A DNA stretch of 64,000 bases from Shewanella halifaxensis HAW-EB4 (GTDB lineage Bacteria; Pseudomonadota; Gammaproteobacteria; Enterobacterales; Shewanellaceae): positions 1,488,001 to 1,552,000 of the forward strand of contig NC_010334.1 of assembly GCF_000019185.1 (NCBI RefSeq), given 5' to 3'. The first letter of the stretch is position 1. Every line of letters starts with the position of its first letter. The translations under genes and the position numbers were made by a program. The notes under the pieces were generated by a model that worked only from the letters and a program-made list of their open reading frames with translations, searched no databases and was not told the DNA's origin. Positions 36,417 to 44,531 of the stretch are shown one piece after another.

Positions 36417-37559
36417 ATGACGGAAGAAAAGGGTGTGAGTGCGAATGACGCCGCTAAAAATGAGCTCAGTAAAGAGGTCGAACAGGCTGAAAACCAGAAA
36501 AACACAAAAATCCGTAAAGCGACTAATATCATATTAATCGTCGTCAGTTTTCTATTTGTATTTCACCTTATCGCTGACAGATTTATCCCATCAACGGACT
36601 TAGGCCGTATACGCGGCTATGTGGTACCTATTAGTCCGCAAGTGTCCGGCGAGATAATCGATATTTTAGTTGAACCCAACACCCTAATAAGGCAAGGCGA
36701 TGTGCTTGCCAAAATTAATCCTCAAGATTATGAGATTGCGCTGCATCAAGCGGAGCAATCACTAAAAAAAGCCGGACAAAATGTCGGCGCCCAGACCGCC
36801 AATGTGACCGCCGCTCAAGCAAAAGTGACCAATGCTGTGGCAAACCTTAAAAATGTACAGGTCCAGTCAAAGCGTATTTTTGCCATGGTCGATAAGGCGG
36901 TTATGTCACAGGCTGATGGCGATAATGCGCGAGCCGAGCTGACAAAAGCTGAAGCTGGCGTAGCGAGTGCCAAAGCCGATCTGGCGAAGGCGCAGGAGCG
37001 TTTAGGAGCGGAAGGGGAAAATAATACCAATGTTAAATCAGCGCTATTAAGTTTAGAAACAGCCCAGATTAATCTAGCACGAACATCAATCACCGCACCA
37101 ACCGATGGGGTTGCGTCAAACTTTAGGCTAAAAGAGGGCATATACGCCAGTGCAGGCCAGCCTGTGATGACCTTTATCTCGTCTGAAGATGTGTGGATTG
37201 AGGCCTATTTTAGAGAAAACAGCTTAGGCAATATGAAAGCGGGTGACAAAGTTGAGTTTGCCCTCGATTATGCTCCAGGAGAAGTCTTTAAAGCCAAAGT
37301 AGGCAGTATCGATTACGGTATCGACTGGGGCCAGAGTGAGCAAACAGGCAAGCTGGCACAGGTGTCGGGTCAAACAGGCTGGTTGCGTCAATCTCAGCGC
37401 TTCCCTGTGACGATCGTACTGCCTGCCGATGAAGCGGTGGGCCTAAGGCGTGTCGGTGGGCAAGCCGATGTGATTGTCTACACCAGCGACAACAGTATTA
37501 TAAATTTATTTGGTAAGTTCTGGATCCGCCTCGTGAGCTGGTTCTCCTATGTCAGATAG
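36417..37559 (+). CDS. HlyD/EmrA-family membrane fusion protein
   Basis: 380 residues from ATG 36417, where AAGGG stands 6 bp upstream; an ATG at 36411 would leave no spacing. One membrane helix (about 38-55) is followed by a barrel-sandwich half (VVPISPQVSGEIIDILVEPNTLIRQGDVLAKIN), a long alpha-helical hairpin rich in Ala/Gln/Lys (about 95-200), the second half (ARTSITAPTDGVASNFRLKEGIYASAGQPVMTFI) and a beta-barrel. It pairs with the next gene to form a periplasm-spanning efflux module. Confidence 0.92.
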   Translation: MTEEKGVSANDAAKNELSKEVEQAENQKNTKIRKATNIILIVVSFLFVFHLIADRFIPSTDLGRIRGYVVPISPQVSGEIIDILVEPNTLIRQGDVLAKINPQDYEIALHQAEQSLKKAGQNVGAQTANVTAAQAKVTNAVANLKNVQVQSKRIFAMVDKAVMSQADGDNARAELTKAEAGVASAKADLAKAQERLGAEGENNTNVKSALLSLETAQINLARTSITAPTDGVASNFRLKEGIYASAGQPVMTFISSEDVWIEAYFRENSLGNMKAGDKVEFALDYAPGEVFKAKVGSIDYGIDWGQSEQTGKLAQVSGQTGWLRQSQRFPVTIVLPADEAVGLRRVGGQADVIVYTSDNSIINLFGKFWIRLVSWFSYVR

Positions 37560-38616
37560 TCATCTAACTGTGCACACAGATTCAAATACGGCAGTCAGTG
37601 TGACTGAAGAGGAGATATACACCCGTAGGGTATTGCGTTTCACCCTTGGGATAGGCCTTGCTGTTGCAGTGTCAGCCATTTGGGCCTGGCCGTTAGCTTT
37701 TATTGTGCCGGTATTTGTGGCTAAGTTTTTGGTTGATAGGCAAGAGCCCACAATGCAGACAGTGTATGAGCTGCTTATCTCGATGATCTGTACTATCGGC
37801 TTGGCTTGGTTAGTGAGCTTTGGTCCGACTCATTACCCTATGGTGTTATTGCCATTACTCGCCATGATGATGCTATGGGGCTACTACCTGTTTAGCGACC
37901 CTAAATGGAACTTCTTCGCCACTATTTTCATTGTGGCGACGCTGCTACTGCCTTACTTGAGTTTACTGCAGCCCGGAGCCGCGATACTGGTTGGCGTGGG
38001 GTTAAGTTTTTCTGGTGTAGTCGCTGTAGCGATATTTGCGTTACTGCACGCCTTACTTCCCGACCTGTCTCCTAAGAAAGAGCAATTAGCCGATGCACAG
38101 CAGAGTCATGATGAGCGAACCCATGAGGCGTTTCGCGCATTGATTATTGCTTTTCCTGTGATCTGTTTTTTTTACTTCTTAGAAATCTCAGGCGCACTGC
38201 TGACCATGATATTTATCGCTATTTTGTCTTTGCAGGCTGCTGGGGCAAAAAGCGTGAAGGTGAGTCTGTTTTTATTGGTGACTAATGGGATTGGGGGAGC
38301 ACTCGCAGTTGTATTTTATAACTTACTCACCATAGTGCCCGAGATCCAATTTTATATCGGCATGTCGATGTTAGCGGCCTTGTTCTTCGGCCAAAAGATC
38401 TACGCAGACCCGGCTAAAGCGCCTCTCTATGCTGGCATTTTGTCCGCGCTATTAGTCGTTGTTGGCTCAACGGTATCATCGACAGATAAAGATGTGGCTG
38501 TGAACTTTTATCTTAGGATCTTACAGCTATTTTTAGTGGGCGTTTATATGATTTTTGCTTCTTTCTTTTTAGAGTCCAGAGATTGGAAGTTTCTTAAAAA
38601 GCGCAACAGCTTATAA
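37549..38616 (+). CDS. DUF2955 / FUSC-like inner-membrane transporter
   Basis: 355 residues overlapping the HlyD gene by 11 bp. Ten or so membrane segments in two clusters, split by a cytoplasmic stretch (LLPDLSPKKEQLADAQQSHDERTHEAF). The layout matches DUF2955 proteins, which belong to the FUSC-type exporters encoded with HlyD partners. No outer-membrane channel gene is adjacent. The substrate is unknown. Confidence 0.8.
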   Translation: MSDSHLTVHTDSNTAVSVTEEEIYTRRVLRFTLGIGLAVAVSAIWAWPLAFIVPVFVAKFLVDRQEPTMQTVYELLISMICTIGLAWLVSFGPTHYPMVLLPLLAMMMLWGYYLFSDPKWNFFATIFIVATLLLPYLSLLQPGAAILVGVGLSFSGVVAVAIFALLHALLPDLSPKKEQLADAQQSHDERTHEAFRALIIAFPVICFFYFLEISGALLTMIFIAILSLQAAGAKSVKVSLFLLVTNGIGGALAVVFYNLLTIVPEIQFYIGMSMLAALFFGQKIYADPAKAPLYAGILSALLVVVGSTVSSTDKDVAVNFYLRILQLFLVGVYMIFASFFLESRDWKFLKKRNSL

Positions 38617-38958
38617 AGCAAAGCCGTGGGGTAACCTCTTTTTATAGGTTAATAACAACTCGTTTAATAATGATGTCACCAAAGGGCAATCAATAGGTCG
38701 TGATAAGCAATAACATGGAGGCCAGTACTTACAGTGTGAGGCAGTCGATAGCGAGGTTGTTTCTAAGCAGCCTTGATTAATTGAGTATGCACCTCAGAGA
38801 TAAAGCTTGATAAAGGATTGGTTAAGCAAAATTATGATATATAACTGAATCAATAACTTGGTTCATATGCTATATGTTAAATAGCGCAGGTTCTTGATCA
38901 CCACATACTACGAGAGTGTATCGACCACTCATAAATATCTACCGATAAGGATGAAACT
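38617..38958. other. Gene-free leader region of the SYLF-like lipoprotein gene
   Basis: About 340 bp with no plausible coding frame. A degenerate TAACCTC/AGGTTA hairpin at about 38632-38650 could end the efflux operon. AAGGATG precedes the next start. Confidence 0.4.
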
Positions 38959-39543
38959 ATGTTTCGACTAAGCAAACTTAAATTAGCCGCAGTAGCCCTA
39001 CCTGTACTACTTGCAGGTTGTGCGACAGGTGATACCCCTGAAGCTAAGAAAATGCATGCTAGAGAAGAGACTCAGGCAGCACTACAGGAGATCTATACCG
39101 AGCATCCTGCAGCTAAAACGGCTGTTGCAAACTCTGTTGGCTACGTAGTATGTACTGGTAGTAATAGCTATCTGTTTGCCTTATCGACGGGTGGTGGGAT
39201 CTGTGTGCTACATGAAGGTGGCAAGCTCTCCTATTATCGCTTCGCAACGGGTGGGGTAGGTGCTGGTATTGGCTGGAAGCAGATGGCGTTTGTGCAAGCC
39301 TTTAGTCAGCGTGATGCATTGACTCGTTTTAAAGAGTCGGGATATGAAGGTCAAGCACAAGCCGAGGCCAGTGCCGAATATGAGGGCAGCGGCGAGCAGG
39401 CATCGGCAAACCAGTCGGTTGATGTATCAGGTGTAAAGACCTACCAAGTTAACTTGATGGGCGCTGCGGCTCAGGCCACCGTACAAGGGTACAAGTATTG
39501 GGAAACTGACTTTAGCGATGATTTCGTTGAGAATGATGGCTAA
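38959..39543 (+). CDS. Lipoprotein with SYLF (Ysc84-like) domain
   Basis: 194 residues with signal peptide and lipobox VLLAGC (Cys21). The central part (AVANSVGYVVCTGSNSYLFALSTG, GGICVL, FATGGVGAGIGWKQMAFVQAF) resembles the SYLF lipid-binding domain in its glycine-rich beta strands, and the C-terminus is acidic (DFSDDFVENDG). This is a family-level similarity by eye. It probably lies at the outer membrane. It has its own terminator. Confidence 0.7.
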   Translation: MFRLSKLKLAAVALPVLLAGCATGDTPEAKKMHAREETQAALQEIYTEHPAAKTAVANSVGYVVCTGSNSYLFALSTGGGICVLHEGGKLSYYRFATGGVGAGIGWKQMAFVQAFSQRDALTRFKESGYEGQAQAEASAEYEGSGEQASANQSVDVSGVKTYQVNLMGAAAQATVQGYKYWETDFSDDFVENDG

Positions 39544-39561
39544 CACTTAAGCTATCTGAAC

Positions 39562-39591
39562 AAAAAAGCTAGGTTGTTACCTAGCTTTTTT
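39562..39591 (+). terminator. Terminator after the SYLF-like gene
   Basis: AAAGCTAGGT-TGTT-ACCTAGCTTT stem followed by a T-run. It also serves the convergent OsmC gene in reverse. Confidence 0.88.
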
Positions 39592-39626
39592 TATGCCTGA
39601 ATTACATGGTAGTCAAATATTTAAGC

Positions 39627-40073
39627 TTAGTACTTAATTTCAAACTGAGTTTCAGGGCTTAAGCTATTAGCGATAAAGCAGTTGCTGTGGGATTTTTCGT
39701 GGATCTTAGTAAGCACTTCTTGCTCAACTTCAGTGGCAAACTCGATCTCTGGACGCAGGATTATCTTACTCACAAAGATTTTGCCCGCCTCATTCTTGCC
39801 GAGTTCTGCATAGGCATTATCTTGATAAGATATTATGGAGAGGCGTTTTAAGTGTGCAATGGTTAGGAAGGTTAACATATGGCAGGCACTTAGCGCTGCG
39901 AGTAGACTTTCTTCTGGGTTAACATTGGCCGCATTGCCGCTATATTCTGGTGCGGATGAGGCTTGGATCTGCTGACCGCTACCAAAACTAATTTGGTGAT
40001 CACGGCAAAAGCTTTGGGGATCGGCAATAGGCTCCTCAGAGGCTCTCCAACTGAGGTTGATATTAAAAGTCAT
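39627..40073 (-). CDS. OsmC/Ohr-family peroxidase-like protein
   Basis: 148 residues. OsmC-type proteins reduce organic peroxides through a reactive thiol pair. Cys64 in the ALSACHMLTFL helix and Cys132 in HSNCFIANS match the two family cysteines, and NPEESLLAALSACH is the classical motif. It stands alone on the minus strand. The natural peroxide substrate cannot be told from sequence. Confidence 0.92.
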   Translation of the reverse strand: MTFNINLSWRASEEPIADPQSFCRDHQISFGSGQQIQASSAPEYSGNAANVNPEESLLAALSACHMLTFLTIAHLKRLSIISYQDNAYAELGKNEAGKIFVSKIILRPEIEFATEVEQEVLTKIHEKSHSNCFIANSLSPETQFEIKY

Positions 40074-40421
40074 ACTGTTAACTCTTCTAATAGATGAATA
40101 TGCAAATGCATGACTAATGACTCGGGGGAAGCGGTTTAAGCTAACTCTTTAAGTCAATAAGTTGCAAATGCAAATAACTAACGTGGAGCATACTCTTGGT
40201 AAGCCTATAGATATTTGATTTTAATCAACAGTAGGTGATTGGCTTAATCTTGGAGTTGGCGACAGAAAGGTTGAGAAGTGCTGAAAGCGGTACGCATGAT
40301 AGGGACCATTTTATCGATTCTTGGTACAGCATTTTTTAGGGGGAATCATCACTTTAAATAAGCGTTTCTAAACGTTATTTTTGCAAGTAGTTCATCAAGT
40401 ATTTTATATGACTAGCTTTTA
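40074..40421. other. Gene-free region between osmC-like gene and unknown gene
   Basis: About 350 bp with no convincing frame or hairpin. It contains the upstream region of the OsmC gene (minus strand). Confidence 0.4.
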
Positions 40422-40928
40422 TTAATTCAATTCATTAAGGCTTTGAGTGGTATCAACATAAGTTTGCATAGTTGCCACTTGCTGTTGTTGAGCTTTTCCG
40501 TTTACCGTTGCTGCACGTGCATCTTCGTTATTTGATAGATAGTATGCGGTTGTCGGAGATACAGCATTGCTATTACCAGTGGCAATGTTAGCCATGTCTG
40601 AATAGATCTGATACTGCATTTTTGCTTTTTTATACTCTATATAGACTTCAATTTTTTCGCCCTCATTTGGTAATGCGGGGACAGCCGGTAGCATTTGTAC
40701 ATCATCAGTATTAGGGTTTTTCTTCGCAAGCTCTATCGCTCTAGGACTAAGGGTTACAGTATCTTGTTGTAAGGTTTGCCGAGTAGGGTTGAGACTCTTT
40801 ACACTCGTTAGCTGCGACTCATTGCTAACTTGTGGGGCCTTGCTTGATTGCGACAGGCTTGATTGTGACTGGTTTACTTGAGTCTGTTCGGTACTGAATG
40901 GTAGTGGATTAGAGTGTGAAACAAGCAT
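40422..40928 (-). CDS. Unknown soluble protein, Ser/Gln-rich N-terminus
   Basis: 168 residues, no signal peptide and no membrane helix. The N-terminal ~55 residues are low-complexity (SQSSLSQSSKAPQVSNESQ), then DTVTLSPRAIELAKKNPN, an acidic linker, and a helical region with IEVYIEYKKAKMQYQIYSDMANIATG and a Gln run KAQQQQVATMQ. A TVTLSxRA-type segment occurs in several small flagella- or surface-associated proteins, but this does not fix a function. The composition suggests a partly disordered protein. Unrecognised. Confidence 0.65.
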   Translation of the reverse strand: MLVSHSNPLPFSTEQTQVNQSQSSLSQSSKAPQVSNESQLTSVKSLNPTRQTLQQDTVTLSPRAIELAKKNPNTDDVQMLPAVPALPNEGEKIEVYIEYKKAKMQYQIYSDMANIATGNSNAVSPTTAYYLSNNEDARAATVNGKAQQQQVATMQTYVDTTQSLNELN

Positions 40929-41052
40929 AGAACCTCAGTCATAGATTGGATTTATCTGACTAATATTCTAAAGCCATTTTACTGTACATAAGCTGAACCA
41001 TCTTCGAAGCGATGAGCTGATAATCAATAGGCTTGCTACTAATACAAATAAT

Positions 41053-41087
41053 AAAAAGCCTTTTACTGAACAGTAAAAGGCTTTTAT
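41053..41087 (-). terminator. Strong terminator downstream of the PepSY operon
   Basis: AAAAGCCTTTTACTG-AA-CAGTAAAAGGCTTTT is a perfect 15-bp stem. It follows the DUF3325 gene on the minus strand. Confidence 0.88.
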
Positions 41088-41117
41088 ACATCATGCTTGC
41101 GCTAATCAAATTGTCGA

Positions 41118-41444
41118 CTAGTTTATTAACACCAAAATTGTGCTAAATAGGCTACTGATAGCCATTGAATAAGGCAGAAATTTAGCACGATAACTCAGCA
41201 TTAATATGACTAACAGGCCTGCAAATGATAATAAACCGAAAAACAGGATGCTGCCATATGTGGCGCCTTGGCTGGTAATACAGCCCCAATACGTACCAGT
41301 AATACCTACCCAACCAGCAATATGCAGTAATTTAGCTTGCTGTGGGCTTGGCGCTTTACCAAATGAATCTCGATAGTGAGAAAACATAGCCAGCGCTAAT
41401 AACCCAAATGCAAGATAGCTAAACCCCAAAAGACTTAAGATCAC
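41118..41444 (-). CDS. DUF3325-type membrane protein
   Basis: 108 residues with four hydrophobic segments (about 4-20, 43-60, 65-82, 88-107). It lies 2 bp after the PepSY gene on the same strand and has the size and topology of DUF3325 proteins, which commonly follow PepSY-associated membrane proteins in iron-responsive operons. Function unknown. Confidence 0.75.
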   Translation of the reverse strand: MILSLLGFSYLAFGLLALAMFSHYRDSFGKAPSPQQAKLLHIAGWVGITGTYWGCITSQGATYGSILFFGLLSFAGLLVILMLSYRAKFLPYSMAISSLFSTILVLIN

Positions 41445-41446
41445 GG

Positions 41447-43090
41447 CTATATTCCTTCTTTTGTTGCTGATGAGGTATGGAGCATAACCTCATGGTTTGC
41501 AATGCGTGCATTAGCTGCTTTCTTAGTAAAGACACCCTGTTTACTGATTAGTTTCGTTCGAGCGAAAAACAGTACTAAGCCGAAAAATACACACATTACG
41601 TCAAAGCCGACCAGCGACCATTGACGTTGGCTTATGTTGTCCAGTAGGTTGCTGTTAGAGGTGGCGGCATTGAGAACGGGTATGGCAACTAAAGCTGTTG
41701 CCGAGAGCATCATCACTGCACGCCAGGCCGCCAAAGAGCGATTAAAGCAAGCTAATAGTGCTACGGTCACAAGCGCAATAAAGAAGATGTTGATTTCCGA
41801 TTGTGCCCGTTCTGCAAGATTGGTTGGGAGTAATCTATTGGCATAGAAAAAACTGGCTGTAGCCAGTGGAAGGCCTGTGATGAATGTTAAGTTTAATCCT
41901 TCAACTAAACGTAACCCTAGGCTGGCTTTAGCGCCTTGCTTTAGCTGCTTCTGTTGTTTTTGACGAATTTTAACGGCCCAAAGTAAGGTTCCTGTTGTGA
42001 TCATGGCGCAGCCCAAAATACCACAGATGAAGAATAGCGCTCGTAGTAGAGGCTCGGCAAATCGTCCTGTATGCAGGGCGATTAATGTATCGTGAGTATT
42101 TTGCGCACCAGAATTTGGTTCGATACCAGAGTTGAGTCGTTCGCCGTTGCTACCATCAAAGATAATCGCAGTCCTTCTATCAGTGACGGCTTCGCCTGTA
42201 TCTCGATAAAAATTGATTTTGCTATTTTGATCGCTTGGGTTATTTATCACGACTTGCTTGATAGGATCCTGAGCCCAAATAGCTTTAACTTGTGGTAGCA
42301 ATGCGCTAATTGAGACGGTTTGCGCCTCAATCCCAACAGGTTTCACTTGTACTCGGCTAGGACGTAACTCTTTGCTAAAAGATTTAAAGTCGCCATCGTA
42401 TGCCGTCATCACTCCCCATGGCATATACATCATCATCAAGGTCACTAATCCGGTGTAGGTGATCATTAGATGATACGGCAGGGCAAGCACTGAGCTTACA
42501 TTATGGGCATCTAGCCATGAACGACTGCCTTTGTTGCGCCTAAAGCTGAAGAAGTCCTTAAAAATACGTTTATGGATCACAATACCGCTAATGAGGGCTA
42601 TCAGCATAAACATGGTGCAGAATCCGACTATCCAGCGAGCAATCTTAGCGGGCATGTAATGTAGGTCGAAATGCAGGCGATAGAAGAAGTGTCCGCCTTT
42701 TGACTCTCGCACATCGCTGATCAAGTCATTACCTTCAATTGGCGCGATATGTTCAATAAATTTACCACGACGTTGGCCCTCTTCTGGCTGTGTTTGCCAG
42801 CTGTAGCTCATATAGGGTTTACGGTCTGTCGGGAAGTTGATTCGCCAGTCACGTGCATCTGGCGCATGCTCTGTTAGATAGTTTTGAGCACGCTCAAGCT
42901 CATTGGCAACTTGGCTAGCGTCATATTGCTGGATGACATTTTTATGAAGTTCAGGCTTGCTCCATAGTGTTATTTCATAACGATAGTAACTTAATGTCCC
43001 TGCAAAAAAGACCAGCAGCAGTACCCAACAAACAAGCAAACCTACCCAAGTGTGCAGCCAAGTCATGCTGCGAAAAAATGTCTCTTTCAT
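41447..43090 (-). CDS. PepSY-associated TM protein (PiuB-like, iron-linked)
   Basis: 547 residues, with an N-terminal helix (WVGLLVCWVLLLVFFAGTLSYYRYEI), a periplasmic stretch with PepSY-like elements, and five or six more helices. GSRSWLDAHNVSSVLALPYHLMITYTGLV and GGHFFYRLHFDLHYMPAKIARWIVGFCTMFMLIALISG are the family signatures, with conserved His residues in helices (possible haem or metal ligands). Members often act in siderophore or haem iron reduction. It sits between a DUF3649 and a DUF3325 gene with 2-3 bp gaps, so they are one transcript. Confidence 0.85.
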   Translation of the reverse strand: MKETFFRSMTWLHTWVGLLVCWVLLLVFFAGTLSYYRYEITLWSKPELHKNVIQQYDASQVANELERAQNYLTEHAPDARDWRINFPTDRKPYMSYSWQTQPEEGQRRGKFIEHIAPIEGNDLISDVRESKGGHFFYRLHFDLHYMPAKIARWIVGFCTMFMLIALISGIVIHKRIFKDFFSFRRNKGSRSWLDAHNVSSVLALPYHLMITYTGLVTLMMMYMPWGVMTAYDGDFKSFSKELRPSRVQVKPVGIEAQTVSISALLPQVKAIWAQDPIKQVVINNPSDQNSKINFYRDTGEAVTDRRTAIIFDGSNGERLNSGIEPNSGAQNTHDTLIALHTGRFAEPLLRALFFICGILGCAMITTGTLLWAVKIRQKQQKQLKQGAKASLGLRLVEGLNLTFITGLPLATASFFYANRLLPTNLAERAQSEINIFFIALVTVALLACFNRSLAAWRAVMMLSATALVAIPVLNAATSNSNLLDNISQRQWSLVGFDVMCVFFGLVLFFARTKLISKQGVFTKKAANARIANHEVMLHTSSATKEGI

Positions 43091-43093
43091 GGT

Positions 43094-43405
43094 TTAACCT
43101 ATCAGCCGAATAAGCAGGTAAAAAAGGCCGCTAAGTAGAAGCAGATCGCTTAATGCGCGCCAGTGATTTTGCACACTAAATGCCCATATCCCAGCTGTTG
43201 CATAGACCGTAAACGATAGCATCATGGCCGTTAATACGTTGTCTATCGCCGAGAAAGGAAGAGTTATGGCAAGCAGACCTGATACTGTGGCGGCTAAAAG
43301 ATAGCCAGCAAAAATTGCGGAAAATGCGCGAAAGCCTATCTTTAGCCTGTCCGAATCCAGTGTTTTAGGTAAGGTTAATTTTGTTGTTTGCACTTCTAGG
43401 TACAC
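43094..43405 (-). CDS. DUF3649-type small membrane protein
   Basis: 103 residues with three hydrophobic helices (about 28-50, 55-75, 85-102) and a basic N-terminus. It is first of the three-gene operon (3 bp before the PepSY gene). The size, order and context fit DUF3649. It lies 60-80 bp downstream of the possible Fur box. Confidence 0.75.
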   Translation of the reverse strand: MYLEVQTTKLTLPKTLDSDRLKIGFRAFSAIFAGYLLAATVSGLLAITLPFSAIDNVLTAMMLSFTVYATAGIWAFSVQNHWRALSDLLLLSGLFYLLIRLIG

Positions 43406-43468
43406 CTAATTTAACTTGTAAGTTTAAAAGCCGCTAAAAAGTTAACTGCATTCTACATTAAAAGGTGT

Positions 43469-43488
43469 AATTGAGAACCGTTTCCATT
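43469..43488 (-). promoter_or_regulatory. Possible Fur box upstream of the DUF3649-PepSY-DUF3325 operon
   Basis: On the minus strand the site reads AATGGAAACGGTTCTCAATT, which matches the Fur-type core AATGANAATNNTTNTCATT well in its right half (TTCTCA) and less so in the left. It lies 64 bp before the first gene. Seen as a partial match only. Confidence 0.45.
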
Positions 43489-43991
43489 CGTGTTTAATGC
43501 TTGGGATTACAAACTGCGATATAGCTCTCAAATGTGTTGTTTATTCAAGGGCCTTAAGGGGGCGAGTATTGCTTAAACCAGAGCGATTTTTATCCTAACG
43601 GATATGACGATTTTTGCTTGTAAGTGTCTGATTAGAAGTAGACATCAAAATAAAATTAGTTTTATTTGAGTAAAGAGTGATAAAAATCAAGCTAAAGCAA
43701 ATTTTTTTGTCTAAATTAGTAGAGGAACAACGAGATTAGATTGCTGTTTGCTAATGCATTGTATCCTGATGAATGCCACAATTAGCTTATGTTTTAACCA
43801 TGGTTAAGTGATTGCTTGATTAAAACTATTAATATAACAAAATGTGTACTTCCCCTATACAGACTGGGCTACAGCGATTTTTAAGGATGATTTTCTCAAA
43901 ATTTTGTATAAATTATTTTTAATAAAGCTTGTAATTTAAAGCGAAAGCCTCAAATGTATTAGATAAGAAGTCATTGTAAAAAGGAAACCCT
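43489..43991. other. Divergent upstream region between iron operon and hpf
   Basis: About 500 bp of AT-rich DNA with several A/T runs and no plausible gene. It holds the promoter of the hibernation factor gene and an AAAAAGGAAACCC Shine-Dalgarno next to its ATG. Confidence 0.4.
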
Positions 43992-44348
43992 ATGAAAATA
44001 AATCTTTCTGGTCACCACGTTGAAGTTACTGACGTTGTAAGGCAGCATGTCCAAGAGAAGTTTTCGAAGATAGAGAGTCATTTTCCAACCCTGATCGCAC
44101 TCGATATTATCATCTCGAAAGAGCATGGCGAATTCCAGGTTGAAATCAGAACCAATTATGAAGGAAGCCGTATTTCGGCGTCTGGTAATGATCCCGTTAT
44201 GTATCCAGCGATTACCAACGCAGCCAAAAAACTCGATGCGGCACTAAAGCATCGTAAAGGTCAACTGAAGGCTGATCTACATTCTAAGCCTGTTGTGACG
44301 ACACCTGAGATTGCACATGAGAAAGTTCAAGAGATGAACTTAGTCTAA
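43992..44348 (+). CDS. Ribosome hibernation factor (HPF/RaiA family, short form)
   Basis: 118 residues of the HPF/YfiA type, with one beta-alpha-beta-beta-beta-alpha domain. MKINLSGHHVEVTDVVRQHVQEKFSKIESHF, the VEIRTNYEGSRISASGNDPVMYPAIT core and the basic helix AAKKLDAALKHRKGQLKADLH are typical. It binds the 30S decoding site and silences ribosomes in stationary phase. The 20-residue tail makes it longer than a minimal HPF and like RaiA, so the name is left open. Confidence 0.9.
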   Translation: MKINLSGHHVEVTDVVRQHVQEKFSKIESHFPTLIALDIIISKEHGEFQVEIRTNYEGSRISASGNDPVMYPAITNAAKKLDAALKHRKGQLKADLHSKPVVTTPEIAHEKVQEMNLV

Positions 44349-44387
44349 TCCCAAAATCTAAGATTTTTGTCACTCGACAATAGAGAT

Positions 44388-44428
44388 AAAGCTCTCATTA
44401 CCAAGCGGTAACGAGGGCTTTTTTTTAA
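44388..44428 (+). terminator. Terminator after the hibernation factor gene
   Basis: AAAGCTCTCATTACC-AAGC-GGTAACGAGGGCTTT is a 15-bp stem with two non-canonical positions, followed by TTTTTT. Confidence 0.85.
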
Positions 44429-44531
44429 CTACCGATTTCTAGTTTCAACAATGTAGTAGTTCAATATCTGGAACCATTGCTAGTCGAAAAGGCACAGCTT
44501 GATGACTATGCCGCTTCTTGTTAGCGCGACG

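Noticed and set aside
40422..40928. Possible flagellar or FlgM-like protein from the TVTLSPRA segment
   Set aside because: One short motif is not enough, and there are no flagellar neighbours.
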